Positions 1-8,458 of a stretch of DNA of 64,000 bases are shown here, one piece after another (position 1 is the stretch's first letter; each line of letters starts with the position of its first letter). The stretch is taken from assembly GCA_002375695.1 (NCBI GenBank), contig DFMO01000010.1, forward strand, positions 5,940 through 69,939, read 5' to 3'. The position numbers were made by a program, and so were the translations under genes. This stretch comes from Flavobacteriaceae bacterium UBA3591. GTDB taxonomy: Bacteria > Bacteroidota > Bacteroidia > Flavobacteriales > Flavobacteriaceae. The notes beneath the pieces are model-generated. The model saw only the letters and a program-made list of their open reading frames with translations. It was not told the origin of the DNA and made no database searches.

Positions 1-21
1 TTTTAGTTGACTATTCACAGG

Positions 22-55
22 ATACCCGCCATAAAAGGCTGGTATTCTGTTTTTT
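22..55 (+). terminator. Hairpin followed by a T-tract near the left edge
   Basis: ATACC-C-GCC (22-30) pairs with GGC-T-GGTAT (37-45) around an ATAAAA loop, with one mismatch. A T6 run follows at 50-55. The T-run orientation suits a transcript coming from the left. It would end such a transcript before it meets the leftward cas operon. What lies to the left is not visible. Confidence 0.45.
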
Positions 56-90
56 ACGCCTTTGCTTAGAAATGAAATTTTGCAAAGGTA

Positions 91-118
91 ACTGAGGTCT
101 CAACGGCGCTCAATCACA
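91..118. repeat. Degenerate copy of the GCGCAG-loop stem-loop family
   Basis: On the minus strand this stretch reads TTGAGCGCCGTTGAGACCT. It resembles the right part of the palindromic element seen intact at 35106-35127 (GAGCGCAGTCGAGACCT), with two or three changes. The left arm is not recognisable. It lies in the 3' flank of cas2. Confidence 0.4.
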
Positions 119-129
119 CATTTTAAATT

Positions 130-480
130 CTAAAAAAGTTCTAATTGCTGCGATGGTGTTTCTGGAATAACCTCTTTTTGACCGTGAAAAAGTTCCATCA
201 TCCCAAATTGTTTATCGGTTATTTGCATAATACACACCTTGCCTTTTTTAGGAAGATTGTTTTTTGTGCGTTTAATATGGACGCTACTGTTTTCGCGACT
301 GGCGCAAAAACGCAGATAAATACTAAATTGAAACATCTCGAACCCATCATCCAACAAGTTTTTCCGAAAACGCCCTGCCGCTTTCCGTTCAGTTTTTGTT
401 TCGGTTGGTAAATCAAAAAATACTAGTACCCACATACAACGGTATTGGTTTAATCGTGAAAAATTACTTTGGTCAATCAT
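130..480 (-). CDS. cas2: CRISPR-associated endoribonuclease/integration protein Cas2
   Basis: Cas2 is the structural partner of Cas1 in the complex that inserts new spacers into the repeat array. The 116-residue protein has the Cas2 ferredoxin-like start, with the hydrophobic strand VLVFFDLP at about residues 18-25 ending in the conserved Asp. A basic helix containing RFRKNLLDDGF follows, then FQFSIYLR. The length is normal for type II-C Cas2. Its ATG directly follows the cas1 stop codon (TAAATG, no spacer), so the two are almost certainly translated from one mRNA and coupled. Met16 is a possible alternative start. No array follows within the 129 bases left of the gene. Confidence 0.95.
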   Translation of the reverse strand: MIDQSNFSRLNQYRCMWVLVFFDLPTETKTERKAAGRFRKNLLDDGFEMFQFSIYLRFCASRENSSVHIKRTKNNLPKKGKVCIMQITDKQFGMMELFHGQKEVIPETPSQQLELF

Positions 481-1395
481 TTAAGGGTGGCTCACAATAA
501 ATTCTGGAAATAAAATCTTTCGGCTTTCGCCTTTAAAACAATCGTATAAACTGCTTGTAGTTCTGCTTACGGCATTCATAAGTGGGCTCCATTTACCGTC
601 TATAAAAACGTCGAGCGCTGGTATGGTTAGCAATTGCGATTTTATGGCTGTGTTAAGCTCTTCTACATTAGCGCCAGATTCCAAAATCTCATATACCATC
701 GCATCTACATAAATACGGTAGGGCTCCATAATATCATCGGCCAAGCAATACGCATTGTATTTATTACGATGAAAAATACCTACCGAGGGCAACATGCCAC
801 TGCTTACCAATGCTCTGGCTACTACGGCTCTTAAAATGGCATAACCGTAGTTTAATAAATTATTGGGGGCCATGCCTTTGTGGTTACGGCTAAACGCTGG
901 GAGTAAACAATTATAGATTTGTTGAAAATAATGACCTGCTGCATAGGCTTCGTGATTATCGCCATCGCCACTTTTTACTTGTTTTGCCCATCGCTTCAAT
1001 TTTAAGTCGCATTTGTTACGTCCTTTTAAATGTGCTGCTTGGTTTTCAATTTTTGCTTGTACGGTTTGTTGCCATAGATTTTTTTTAAGGGGTACACTTG
1101 CATTTATTTGATGCCGCATACGCTCTGTTTGCTCTGTATGCCCTACTAATGGTTGTAAAAACGAGCAGGGGAGGTGTTGCTTGTTGCAGGTAATAACAGC
1201 CGTCTTGTTTTGGACCAGTTTCATAAGCAATCCATTGGTAACGGTAATTTGTGGGTCTTCCAATACAATATAGCCTAAATCTTCTATAGGTACTGTTTTT
1301 TCCTTTTTTTCATCTTGGGGAAAATTAACCACCAATTGTTCGTTCCGGGTACTTAAGTAGGCTGGGTTTCCAAAGAAAAGGGTGCGTTTAATCAT
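481..1395 (-). CDS. cas1: Type II CRISPR-associated integrase Cas1
   Basis: Cas1 is the metal-dependent integrase that, with Cas2, joins new spacers to the array. The 304-residue protein shows the N-terminal beta-sandwich start (RTLFFGNPAYLS). The three usual catalytic positions are present: Glu149 in DNHEAYAAGHYF, His209 in GIFHRNKYN, and Asp220/221 in LADDIMEPYR. This arrangement is that of type II Cas1. The gene sits 4 bases after cas9 and abuts cas2, so cas9-cas1-cas2 is one leftward operon. There is no csn2 or cas4, which fits subtype II-C. All key residues are intact, so adaptation looks functional. Confidence 0.97.
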   Translation of the reverse strand: MIKRTLFFGNPAYLSTRNEQLVVNFPQDEKKEKTVPIEDLGYIVLEDPQITVTNGLLMKLVQNKTAVITCNKQHLPCSFLQPLVGHTEQTERMRHQINASVPLKKNLWQQTVQAKIENQAAHLKGRNKCDLKLKRWAKQVKSGDGDNHEAYAAGHYFQQIYNCLLPAFSRNHKGMAPNNLLNYGYAILRAVVARALVSSGMLPSVGIFHRNKYNAYCLADDIMEPYRIYVDAMVYEILESGANVEELNTAIKSQLLTIPALDVFIDGKWSPLMNAVSRTTSSLYDCFKGESRKILFPEFIVSHP

Positions 1396-1399
1396 GCTA

Positions 1400-4300
1400 T
1401 TATGCTTTGGTTATGTTTCCGAGTCTATCAACATTTAATTTAATGCACCGTTCTTTTATCATATTGCCATCAATATCTTTTTCCATCTTATTTAATGATG
1501 AAAATTCATTCTTATTCCAAATACTAGTTGCAATTTTGTCCTTTATAAAAAAACATTGATTACCACTTGAACTTACCATTTTATAAATTCTATTGACCTG
1601 ATTTTGATGTAAATTTTTAAAATCAATTGGTTGTTTGTTGGCTACCTCTGCATCGGTTGGCACGTAAACTAAATCGTTGGGTGAAAGGGTAAATAAAAAG
1701 TCACCTTTTTTTCTGTTGGTTTGAATTGGCAAACGTTCATTATTAGTTAAATGAGCAACTTGCTTTTGATGTGCAATTACTTCGTTTAATGGTACTGTTT
1801 CATAATTCCGTTTTTGTTTTTTTTCATCCCAATAAACCGCAAAAAAAAGGTTGGTTCCTTTTGCTGCCTCTACATATTTCTTGCTTTTAGCTGAATTTTC
1901 ATTTTCAGAGATAGAAAACTTACTTCCTACTTCAAAAAACTTTACTTTACGAATGGGTTGATGTTTTTTACCATTGTTTAAGGCTATAATATTTTTATTT
2001 AAATCTTCTATTCCTTCATCGTTAAAGGCAAGATCAAATTTGACTTTTCCTTTTTCATCTACATAGTTTTTTAAATGGTTAGGTAAAATCACCTCCCTTA
2101 TTTGCACATCTGTTATTTTACCCAAATGTTTTTCGTTCTTAATGTCGGCCAATGATCCACGAACAGCAGTTGCAATTTTGCCTTTTGGCGTTTCAATATT
2201 GGACTTGCCCGAGACAGTTTCTTTGTGCATAGCCTTACGTATGGCCCAATTATCTCCCTTAGTTTGCTTTCGAAGTTTTTTAACCGGTCTGCCGTTTTTA
2301 TCAAGATTAATATTGCCATTTTCATCTTTAAAAGACCAAAATTTGTTGTTGGCTTTATTGATTACACGCAAGTTTTGCTTAAAGCTAATGACCGTTTTTT
2401 CTAATTGATTTTTAGCCTCTGAAGTAAAACCTTTCCAAGGCATTTGGAAAATTTTTGTGAAATCTCCTTGTTCGTTAACAATAAGTAGCTTTTTACGCAA
2501 CCCATAATTTGCTTTTTCGGCATTTAAGGCATTCAAGTATTGCACGTGGTTTCGCGTACAACAAGCTACAACCAAGGCGTCTAAGGCGTGATGGCGATGG
2601 TCTATACGTTTTTTGCTGAAGCCTTTTAGCAAGTCGTCTGGTACAGTAGGAATAGTATTACCATTGGTATTTGATGTTGTAAAATTTTTGGTTTGTGTTA
2701 ATTGATTTAAACGCTCAAATCGAGGTAAAATAAGTTCGTTCCATTTATCGTTTAGTCCCCAATCGTTTTTTAGTTTTGAGGTTACAGCACCCGTTACGGG
2801 TATAAGATTTTTTGAGGTAGCTTCTTGCTCGTTTTCTTGACGTACAATATTGCTTAACAATCCTTTTATTAATTTGCTAATATAACGGCTATCGTTTAAT
2901 TGTCTATTTATAAAGCCTTCTGGAATATCTTCACTCAGTAGGTTTTTTAATTTTTGACGGTTGTTTTTAAAGTATCGGTTTACATGAGCTTCGTATTCTT
3001 CTATTCTCAATAATTTATGACCGTTAATTACATTACCACTTTTATTCTTTAAATATTCATAAGCAGTTTTGTTGTCTTTGTCTTCATTTACCGCACTTTC
3101 GCAAATAATTTTATTACTCAATGAATTGTCAAAATAGCGAGACTGCGGTATAATATGCTCTATTTGATATTCGTGTGTAAATAGTTTTGATAACGGAATA
3201 GGTTTGCCGGTATAAGGCGAAATATAGCCTTGCTCTAACCATAAGCGATAGCGCTGAATTTCCTTTGGGGTTGGGCTGTTGCTACGTCTAATTTTTGTGA
3301 TTTCATCTTCGCTTACTTTTGAATAATCTACTTTTGGATTTTGGTAAACGCCTTCTTCATAAATTTTTAGTAAATCTTGTTGGCTTGGTGAATAATCTCT
3401 GATATCACCCTCAATTGAAGTATCATTCTTTAAATCTTTTAATATTTCTCTAATGCGATTATTGGTATTTTCGTTTTCAATGTTTCTATTTGAAATTTGT
3501 TTGCGTTTATCAGCTGGGTTTTTCATTTCACGGCCTAATTCTACGTGAATTTCATTGAAAAAATTGAGCTGACTTTTACCGTAGTGAATCCATATGTCTC
3601 GTACCACTCGCAAGGTTTCGGTAACCACCTGTTCTACAATAGGATTGCGTAGTGAGTGTTGTTTAAAGTTTTTAAGATATGTGTCGATGTCTTCAGGTGT
3701 CTTCCAGCTTTGGATGTCACCTACTTCTGAATGTCTGCCATATACCAAATAAGTGGCTTGATAGGTATTTAAACCTTTTAATGGATTTTTATCTTTAAAG
3801 GGTACAAAGCTTTTTATGAGCTGTTTTTTTACGTCATCATCACTAACAGTTTTTAATGCCTCTGCTAATTCTTTTGCGTTGTAATTTTCCTTTAAATTAA
3901 GTGCGTTAACGCGTTCCATTATGTCAGAAACACGCTGTTTGACCTTATTTGAAATATCACTTTCATTCCAATACTTTCCTCGGCGCATTAAAGGCAACAA
4001 TTTGCTGAGGGCTTTTTTAGAGTAACTGCCATAGTCACTTTTAAAAGGGGGGAATTTGATAAAATTGGCTACAAAAGACTCTTTATCTATATCGTGTTTT
4101 AAAGCAAACTTTTCTAATGCAGATTTGTATTCATTAATATCGGAAACCGAATAAATAATATGCCACAATTGCTCAATCCTAGTTACAAATGGACTGCTTT
4201 CTTTCTCGCCCAGTCGTGTTTTTTTATTTAAAAATTCACTGATGTTATTAATGTTTTTAACTTTATTTAACCGAGAAATAAATTGCGCTCTGGTCTCGGC

Positions 4301-5872
4301 AAAAGGATATTTTTTATCCTCAACATAATTCCATCGGTAATTTTCTTTTTCACTTTTGTTTATTAGTTTTTTGTCAATAAAATATTTTATAAACCCACTT
4401 TGGTCTAATTCTTTTTTAGTTTGTAAATAGTCGAATAAATCCAACAAGCTTTCTTCGCTTGGCAATAATTGATTTGTTACATCGGCAAGCTCGCCTTTAT
4501 CTGTATTTATTTTATCATAAATCTTTAAGTTTTGTAACCACTGCCATATTCTAAACTCTTGAAATATGGGATGCGACTTTGGTATGGCTTTTACAGCTTG
4601 TTTTACTTCTTCTTTTTTACCAGATACAGGGTTAATTTTGGTATAAATTCGTTGTTCTAGATGGCAACCAGAAATGTTAGATTTTTGACTTTTAAGCGGA
4701 CGCTGATAAAAAATAATATCGTCCAGGAATAAGTAAAGGAAGTCGCGGTTTTTAATTGAATTTCTGTGCGCTTCGTTATTTGGGTATAGTTCTTTAATAC
4801 AAGCATTGTATAATTTGGTTGTAAAAAGTTGTGGCTGAAGTTCAATCTGTTTTCTTAAAATTTCTCGCAATTCTGCTTTATAAAATTTTCGTTCGATAGT
4901 TTTTACAAGTTTGCCTCTTATTTTTTGAGTAGGATCTTGAAGTAGAGCTTCATAGATAAATTCGCCAACCGTTTTGTTTGAGCGTTCAATGTCTTGTTCG
5001 GTTTTTGCTTTTATTGCGGCCCAGTCTTTTTCTGAATCTACAGCTTTATATGTTCTTTTTATTTCACCGCTTTTAAGTGTTTTTGTAGTTACTATAAATT
5101 CTTTTGTTCTGCCTATCCAATCCTCGGTTTTAACCACTTGTTTGTCATACTTCCAACCGTTTTCAAAAATCACATTAAATAGTTTCTTTCCTTTTACAGC
5201 TTCGCCCGAGTCAATGACTTCTTTAACTTTGAGTTGAACAAACTGTTTGTTTTTATCGTCGTCAATTTCTTCACCACGTAACTGATAATAACCGCGTTTT
5301 TGGTTAAAATTTAAAATAATCCAAGCTAATTCTTGCTTTGTCAAGGGTTGTGATAGTGCTTTTTTACGTAAATAATAAATTGTCCAGTCATACGGAATTT
5401 TAGTTTCTGTTCCATTAGCCTTTACATAGAATAAACCTGGTTGATATTTTTTAAATGCTGCAAGCATTTCATTATACGAAGCTTTAAAAATGAACTCGAA
5501 CTTACTATCTTTATTAGACTTGTAATTAAGTTTTATTTCTTTACCTTCTTTAAATTGTCCTAATCGTTTTTCAAAATCAATGTGCTCGGCATAATGTTCA
5601 GGTAAAAAATCAAGTATATTTAACACCCGATGCAGTCGCTCTCTACGTAAATTATCACGTTGATATAATCGTCTTACACCCCGATATCCTGTTCTTTCAG
5701 CAGTTTGCGAATGTGATTGTCCTGCATCAAATTTTCCTAAGATATCAGCGCTCATGGGTATAATACGAACACCTAAATCGTCAATTCTACCTTCTTTTTT
5801 GTCAAAATTGTGCTCTATCAACGCCCACCCAATAGAGTTGGTTCCTAAGTCAAGTCCTAATATTTTTTTCAT
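1400..5872 (-). CDS. cas9: Type II-C CRISPR effector nuclease Cas9 (large Bacteroidota form)
   Basis: Cas9 is the crRNA/tracrRNA-guided double-strand DNA nuclease of type II systems. Visible parts: RuvC-I with Asp8 (GLDLGTNSIGW); an Arg-rich bridge helix near residues 55-80; a long alpha-helical recognition region; RuvC-II with Glu778 (HVELGREM); an HNH domain with His906 (IEHIIPQSR) and Asn929, spaced as His840/Asn863 are in S. pyogenes Cas9; and RuvC-III with His1094/1095 and Asp1098 (HHALDAL). A C-terminal PAM-interacting region follows. At 1490 residues it belongs with the long Cas9s known from flavobacteria and is longer than SpCas9 (1368). All catalytic residues are present and no frameshift is seen. 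The start codon lies only 10 bases from the -33 element of the divergent tracrRNA gene. No convincing -7 box for cas9 itself was found. Confidence 0.98.
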   Translation of the reverse strand: MKKILGLDLGTNSIGWALIEHNFDKKEGRIDDLGVRIIPMSADILGKFDAGQSHSQTAERTGYRGVRRLYQRDNLRRERLHRVLNILDFLPEHYAEHIDFEKRLGQFKEGKEIKLNYKSNKDSKFEFIFKASYNEMLAAFKKYQPGLFYVKANGTETKIPYDWTIYYLRKKALSQPLTKQELAWIILNFNQKRGYYQLRGEEIDDDKNKQFVQLKVKEVIDSGEAVKGKKLFNVIFENGWKYDKQVVKTEDWIGRTKEFIVTTKTLKSGEIKRTYKAVDSEKDWAAIKAKTEQDIERSNKTVGEFIYEALLQDPTQKIRGKLVKTIERKFYKAELREILRKQIELQPQLFTTKLYNACIKELYPNNEAHRNSIKNRDFLYLFLDDIIFYQRPLKSQKSNISGCHLEQRIYTKINPVSGKKEEVKQAVKAIPKSHPIFQEFRIWQWLQNLKIYDKINTDKGELADVTNQLLPSEESLLDLFDYLQTKKELDQSGFIKYFIDKKLINKSEKENYRWNYVEDKKYPFAETRAQFISRLNKVKNINNISEFLNKKTRLGEKESSPFVTRIEQLWHIIYSVSDINEYKSALEKFALKHDIDKESFVANFIKFPPFKSDYGSYSKKALSKLLPLMRRGKYWNESDISNKVKQRVSDIMERVNALNLKENYNAKELAEALKTVSDDDVKKQLIKSFVPFKDKNPLKGLNTYQATYLVYGRHSEVGDIQSWKTPEDIDTYLKNFKQHSLRNPIVEQVVTETLRVVRDIWIHYGKSQLNFFNEIHVELGREMKNPADKRKQISNRNIENENTNNRIREILKDLKNDTSIEGDIRDYSPSQQDLLKIYEEGVYQNPKVDYSKVSEDEITKIRRSNSPTPKEIQRYRLWLEQGYISPYTGKPIPLSKLFTHEYQIEHIIPQSRYFDNSLSNKIICESAVNEDKDNKTAYEYLKNKSGNVINGHKLLRIEEYEAHVNRYFKNNRQKLKNLLSEDIPEGFINRQLNDSRYISKLIKGLLSNIVRQENEQEATSKNLIPVTGAVTSKLKNDWGLNDKWNELILPRFERLNQLTQTKNFTTSNTNGNTIPTVPDDLLKGFSKKRIDHRHHALDALVVACCTRNHVQYLNALNAEKANYGLRKKLLIVNEQGDFTKIFQMPWKGFTSEAKNQLEKTVISFKQNLRVINKANNKFWSFKDENGNINLDKNGRPVKKLRKQTKGDNWAIRKAMHKETVSGKSNIETPKGKIATAVRGSLADIKNEKHLGKITDVQIREVILPNHLKNYVDEKGKVKFDLAFNDEGIEDLNKNIIALNNGKKHQPIRKVKFFEVGSKFSISENENSAKSKKYVEAAKGTNLFFAVYWDEKKQKRNYETVPLNEVIAHQKQVAHLTNNERLPIQTNRKKGDFLFTLSPNDLVYVPTDAEVANKQPIDFKNLHQNQVNRIYKMVSSSGNQCFFIKDKIATSIWNKNEFSSLNKMEKDIDGNMIKERCIKLNVDRLGNITKA

Positions 5873-5882
5873 AATTGGTTAG

Positions 5883-5913
5883 TTTGGTTCTATAATTATT
5901 TTTTATATATTTG
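5883..5913 (+). promoter_or_regulatory. Promoter of the tracrRNA gene
   Basis: A TTTG (5883-5886), a 19-base spacer and a perfect TATATTTG (5906-5913) make a textbook Bacteroidota promoter (TTTG / TAnnTTTG). It points right, away from cas9, and would start transcription at about 5919-5921, at the anti-repeat. Confidence 0.7.
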
Positions 5914-5918
5914 AAATA

Positions 5919-6004
5919 CAATTCTAAAGCAATTCACAATAAGGATTATTCCGTTGTGAAAACATTTAAGCCGCCTCACCTTCCAATGTGGGGCATTTTT
6001 TTTT
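5919..6004 (+). ncRNA. tracrRNA of the type II-C CRISPR system
   Basis: The RNA would open with an anti-repeat (about 5918-5940). Its reverse complement, GTGAATTGCTTTAGAATTG, matches the first half of typical Bacteroidota II-C repeats, which begin GTTGTGnnTTGCTTT. Next comes a nexus-like hairpin with GGA (5943-5945) pairing TCC (5950-5952), then an AAAACATTTAAG linker. It ends in a terminator hairpin with a T9 tract. The CAATAAGG...CCG core resembles that of other II-C tracrRNAs such as that of Neisseria. Predicted length is about 85 nt. The start is inferred from the promoter. The gene runs opposite to cas9, so any cas9 mRNA starting upstream of 6004 would be antisense to it. Confidence 0.82.
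5973..6004 (+). terminator. Intrinsic terminator of the tracrRNA
   Basis: GCCTCAC (5973-5979) pairs with GTGGGGC (5988-5994), with one T-G wobble and an 8-base loop. Nine T residues follow (5996-6004). Confidence 0.85.
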
Positions 6005-6433
6005 GATTAAATGTTTCACTAAATCCATAGTCTAAAAATAAAATGCTGCGAGCTTAAACATTGTAAGCCGTGCATTAAATTGTATTGTTTGCTCTTTTTT
6101 AGTCGCTTAAACAAAGTTTATCGTCAAACTTTCTCTGCGCCTTTTACAATTCCCCACTGCTACTTTAAACACTCGTTTTAAAGCTTTTAACGTGGTATAT
6201 ACAAACAAAAAATTGCTGAAAACTTCATCTATATTAAACGAGGCTTTCTAAATTAGGGGAGAAAATTAGTGGGGATGTTAACAAATTGCCGTGGGCAAAC
6301 CGTTAATTTGACCGACTAAACTAAAAGATTTTTTAGTATTCAACAAATTTTATCGATGTGCTGTAGATAAAAAGAGCCTTTTATCTCTATTTAAATTTGT
6401 TGTAATAGTAAAGGAGGGGCTTCAAAAATAATT
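6005..6433. other. Non-coding interval between the tracrRNA and the Kazal lipoprotein gene
   Basis: About 430 AT-rich bases with no open frame that looks coding. A TAAATTTG at 6392-6399 on the plus strand fits a -7 box but leads to no gene. No further repeat or anti-repeat copy was recognised. A cas9 promoter may lie here, but no perfect minus-strand TAnnTTTG was found. Confidence 0.5.
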
Positions 6434-6667
6434 TCAATCCTCACAAGCGCCACGTACCCAAGTGGTAACACCAGCACGTTTGGCTACACAGGGGTTGGAG
6501 TAGGTTTTACCGTCGCAACCGCAAACGGGGTCGTACTCCATAGTACAAGGTCCGTCGCTTATAGCTGCTGGGTCTATACAGTCTGTTGTTTTTTTCGCGC
6601 CACAGGAGTTTAAGGAAAGGGAAATGGTTATAAATAGCGCTGCGAAAAGTGAAAAATGTATTTTCAT
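6434..6667 (-). CDS. Kazal-type serine protease inhibitor lipoprotein
   Basis: This is a 77-residue secreted lipoprotein. The signal peptide ends in the lipobox SLNSC with Cys22 as the acylated residue. The mature part is one Kazal domain with its six cysteines at 30, 41, 49, 51, 60 and 75, and the typical PVCGCDGKTYSNPC core. Kazal domains inhibit serine proteases by presenting a loop after the second cysteine (here around Thr42-Met43-Glu44). Anchored in the envelope, it would protect the cell against its own or foreign proteases; the target is unknown. It stands alone between the CRISPR locus and the next leftward gene, which ends in its own terminator. Confidence 0.88.
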   Translation of the reverse strand: MKIHFSLFAALFITISLSLNSCGAKKTTDCIDPAAISDGPCTMEYDPVCGCDGKTYSNPCVAKRAGVTTWVRGACED

Positions 6668-6727
6668 AACTTGAGGGTATTTATATAAAAATACAAGAAA
6701 AAGGAGTTTTTAAAAAGAATTTAAAAT

Positions 6728-6755
6728 AAAAAAACCTCCCAGCAGGAGGTTTTTT
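6728..6755. terminator. Terminator after the DUF4382 gene
   Basis: AACCTCC (6733-6739) pairs with GGAGGTT (6745-6751) around CAGCA. The stem is flanked by an A-run and a T-run, so it can act in both directions. Its main role is probably to end the leftward DUF4382 transcript. Confidence 0.8.
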
Positions 6756-6778
6756 ATGGTAGTTAGTTTAAAGACTTA

Positions 6779-7726
6779 CTATCCCCCAAAGATAGCAAGT
6801 AATAATACTTGCAATGATACTTCGGTGTTGGCAGTAACCATTACATCTAATAAGTCTAATCCAAGATTGCCTTCGGCTTCAATCATTCCTTCAAACTCAT
6901 AAACACCGTCGTTGTTTGTATCTTGATAAGATGCAAAATGAATTTCGTAAGCACCTTCATTTAAAAAGTAAAGTCCAAATTCATTATTTGTACCTGTTGC
7001 TACGCTGCTTGTTACCGCATTTGCAAATCTTACACCTGCTGCGTTTTCTTCGGCTTCACTCGCTGTATAGGTGCCTTTTGTATATGCATAGGCAACAATT
7101 TTACCATCGCTACCAGTATTATTTGTAGCTGTACCGGTAATGATTCCTGTATTGTTTTTGTTAATAACCCTAACACTGCTTTCTAATTGCGTTTGCGTGG
7201 CAAAGTTATAACCCGCATTTGTGGCGTCTGCAACTATGGCTTTACGCAAATCAAAATCTATAACAATCTCATTAGTTGTGGTAGCCTCAATATCAAAACT
7301 GCTATTTACATTAATGGTATTGTTATCTGCAGTAAGCTCAATTTTTTCGTTACTTGTTGTAAGTACGTAGTTTGCTGGCGAATTTCCTGCCGCATCACTT
7401 TGGTCGTCCAACACTAAACTTACTTGGTTATACGTGTTGGCAGTTAAATCTACATCGCCCAATAATTGTGTTTCACCATTTTGTAGTGCATGCAGATTTA
7501 CAGTAGTTTTTGAAAAACCATCTACACTTGTTCCGTTAACTTTTACATCGGCAATAGTTACAAAAACGCCGGCTACTTCGGCATTGTCTATAGGGCCATC
7601 GGTAATGTACACTTTTGCGTTGTAAGTGGTTTGATTGTCCATAGCGTCATCGTCGTCGCTACAAGATGCGAAGCCTACGAGGATCATTAGCGCCAGCATC
7701 GATTTTAAAATTACATTTGTTTTCAT
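6779..7726 (-). CDS. DUF4382 domain lipoprotein
   Basis: This 315-residue exported lipoprotein has a signal peptide ending in GFASC, with Cys22 followed by an SDDDD tether typical of exported Bacteroidota lipoproteins. A DUF4382 domain follows (about residues 33-185), recognisable by AKVYITDGPIDNAEVAGVFVTI and ADVKVNG. A second beta-rich part (about 190-310) contains an N-N-D-G-V-Y-E-F-E motif like those of carboxypeptidase-regulatory-like folds. The molecular function of DUF4382 is not known. The gene stands alone and ends in a strong hairpin. Confidence 0.85.
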   Translation of the reverse strand: MKTNVILKSMLALMILVGFASCSDDDDAMDNQTTYNAKVYITDGPIDNAEVAGVFVTIADVKVNGTSVDGFSKTTVNLHALQNGETQLLGDVDLTANTYNQVSLVLDDQSDAAGNSPANYVLTTSNEKIELTADNNTINVNSSFDIEATTTNEIVIDFDLRKAIVADATNAGYNFATQTQLESSVRVINKNNTGIITGTATNNTGSDGKIVAYAYTKGTYTASEAEENAAGVRFANAVTSSVATGTNNEFGLYFLNEGAYEIHFASYQDTNNDGVYEFEGMIEAEGNLGLDLLDVMVTANTEVSLQVLLLAIFGG

Positions 7727-8032
7727 AGTTTGTTTATTTGATTACTTTTTTAGGTTTGATTATGTGCGGGTAAAGCAATCCCACACCGCAATATTAGCGC
7801 AGCATTGCAGAATATATTGCACGTTTTAACGCACCTTAACTAATTTTGGCAAAGGCAATTTTTTTTAAAATATTGTAATGTTGAAATTTTAAAAAGCCGA
7901 AATTTGCTTGATAATCAGAAGTTTATTTAAAGTATTTTTTTCAGAAATGACCAAAATTTGTAAGTATTTTCTTATTTGCGCTAACGTAACTTTAACAAAC
8001 AAATAGTAATTGTTTTTAACACTAATTCGGCT
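7727..8032. other. Intergenic region upstream of the DUF4382 gene
   Basis: A 306-base AT-rich gap between two leftward genes. It must hold the DUF4382 promoter, but no perfect minus-strand TAnnTTTG box was found. No coding frame, tRNA or clear hairpin was seen. Confidence 0.4.
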
Positions 8033-8458
8033 TTATTGCTGTAAATAATTGGGAAGTGAAATGGTAATTAAATGGTGCCACCCTTCTTGAAAATTACTTT
8101 TTACAAAGTCTTTTTCTTCTTTTGGGAACGTTTCTACCCCGCTGTGGGTAAGTTTTAATCGTGTCTTTAAACCTTCGGGTTGCAAGTTAAATGTTACCAA
8201 ACTATCACCCGTGTATCCATCGTAGCGCCAAGTATACGCTAGTTTTTGCAGCGGAATTATTTCGGTTATTTCACATTTATGGAGGTATTTTTTATTTTCG
8301 GTACCGCTCCAAAATTCAAACGTGTAACCCGTTTCCAATTTAAAATTTTCAATGTCAAAATACCATTCCTTCATTTCTTCTTTAGTTGTAATGGCTTTCC
8401 AAACTTTTTCAATGGGCGCATTGTAAACGGTTTCAACGGTAATTGGACTGTTAGCCAT
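8033..8458 (-). CDS. SRPBCC/AHSA1-family (START-like) protein
   Basis: This 141-residue cytosolic protein is of the Activator of Hsp90 ATPase homologue 1-like family. It shows the family start VETVYNAPIEKVWKAITTKEEMKEWYF, the core strand FEFWSGTENKKYLHKCEITEIIPLQKLAYTWRYDG (residues about 48-82), and the end helix ending SNFQEGWHHLITISLPNYL. These helix-grip folds bind hydrophobic ligands or act as enzyme partners; no ligand can be read from the sequence. The gene stands alone on the minus strand and diverges from the pyrophosphatase gene. Confidence 0.85.
   Translation of the reverse strand: MANSPITVETVYNAPIEKVWKAITTKEEMKEWYFDIENFKLETGYTFEFWSGTENKKYLHKCEITEIIPLQKLAYTWRYDGYTGDSLVTFNLQPEGLKTRLKLTHSGVETFPKEEKDFVKSNFQEGWHHLITISLPNYLQQ

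Noticed and set aside
6085..6105. Possible second anti-repeat or degenerate CRISPR repeat
   Set aside because: TTGTATTGTTTGCTC shares only short stretches with the predicted repeat and has no promoter or terminator of its own.
6392..6399. TAAATTTG promoter-like box on the plus strand
   Set aside because: No rightward gene or RNA structure follows; the next feature is the 3' end of a leftward gene. In AT-rich DNA such matches arise by chance.
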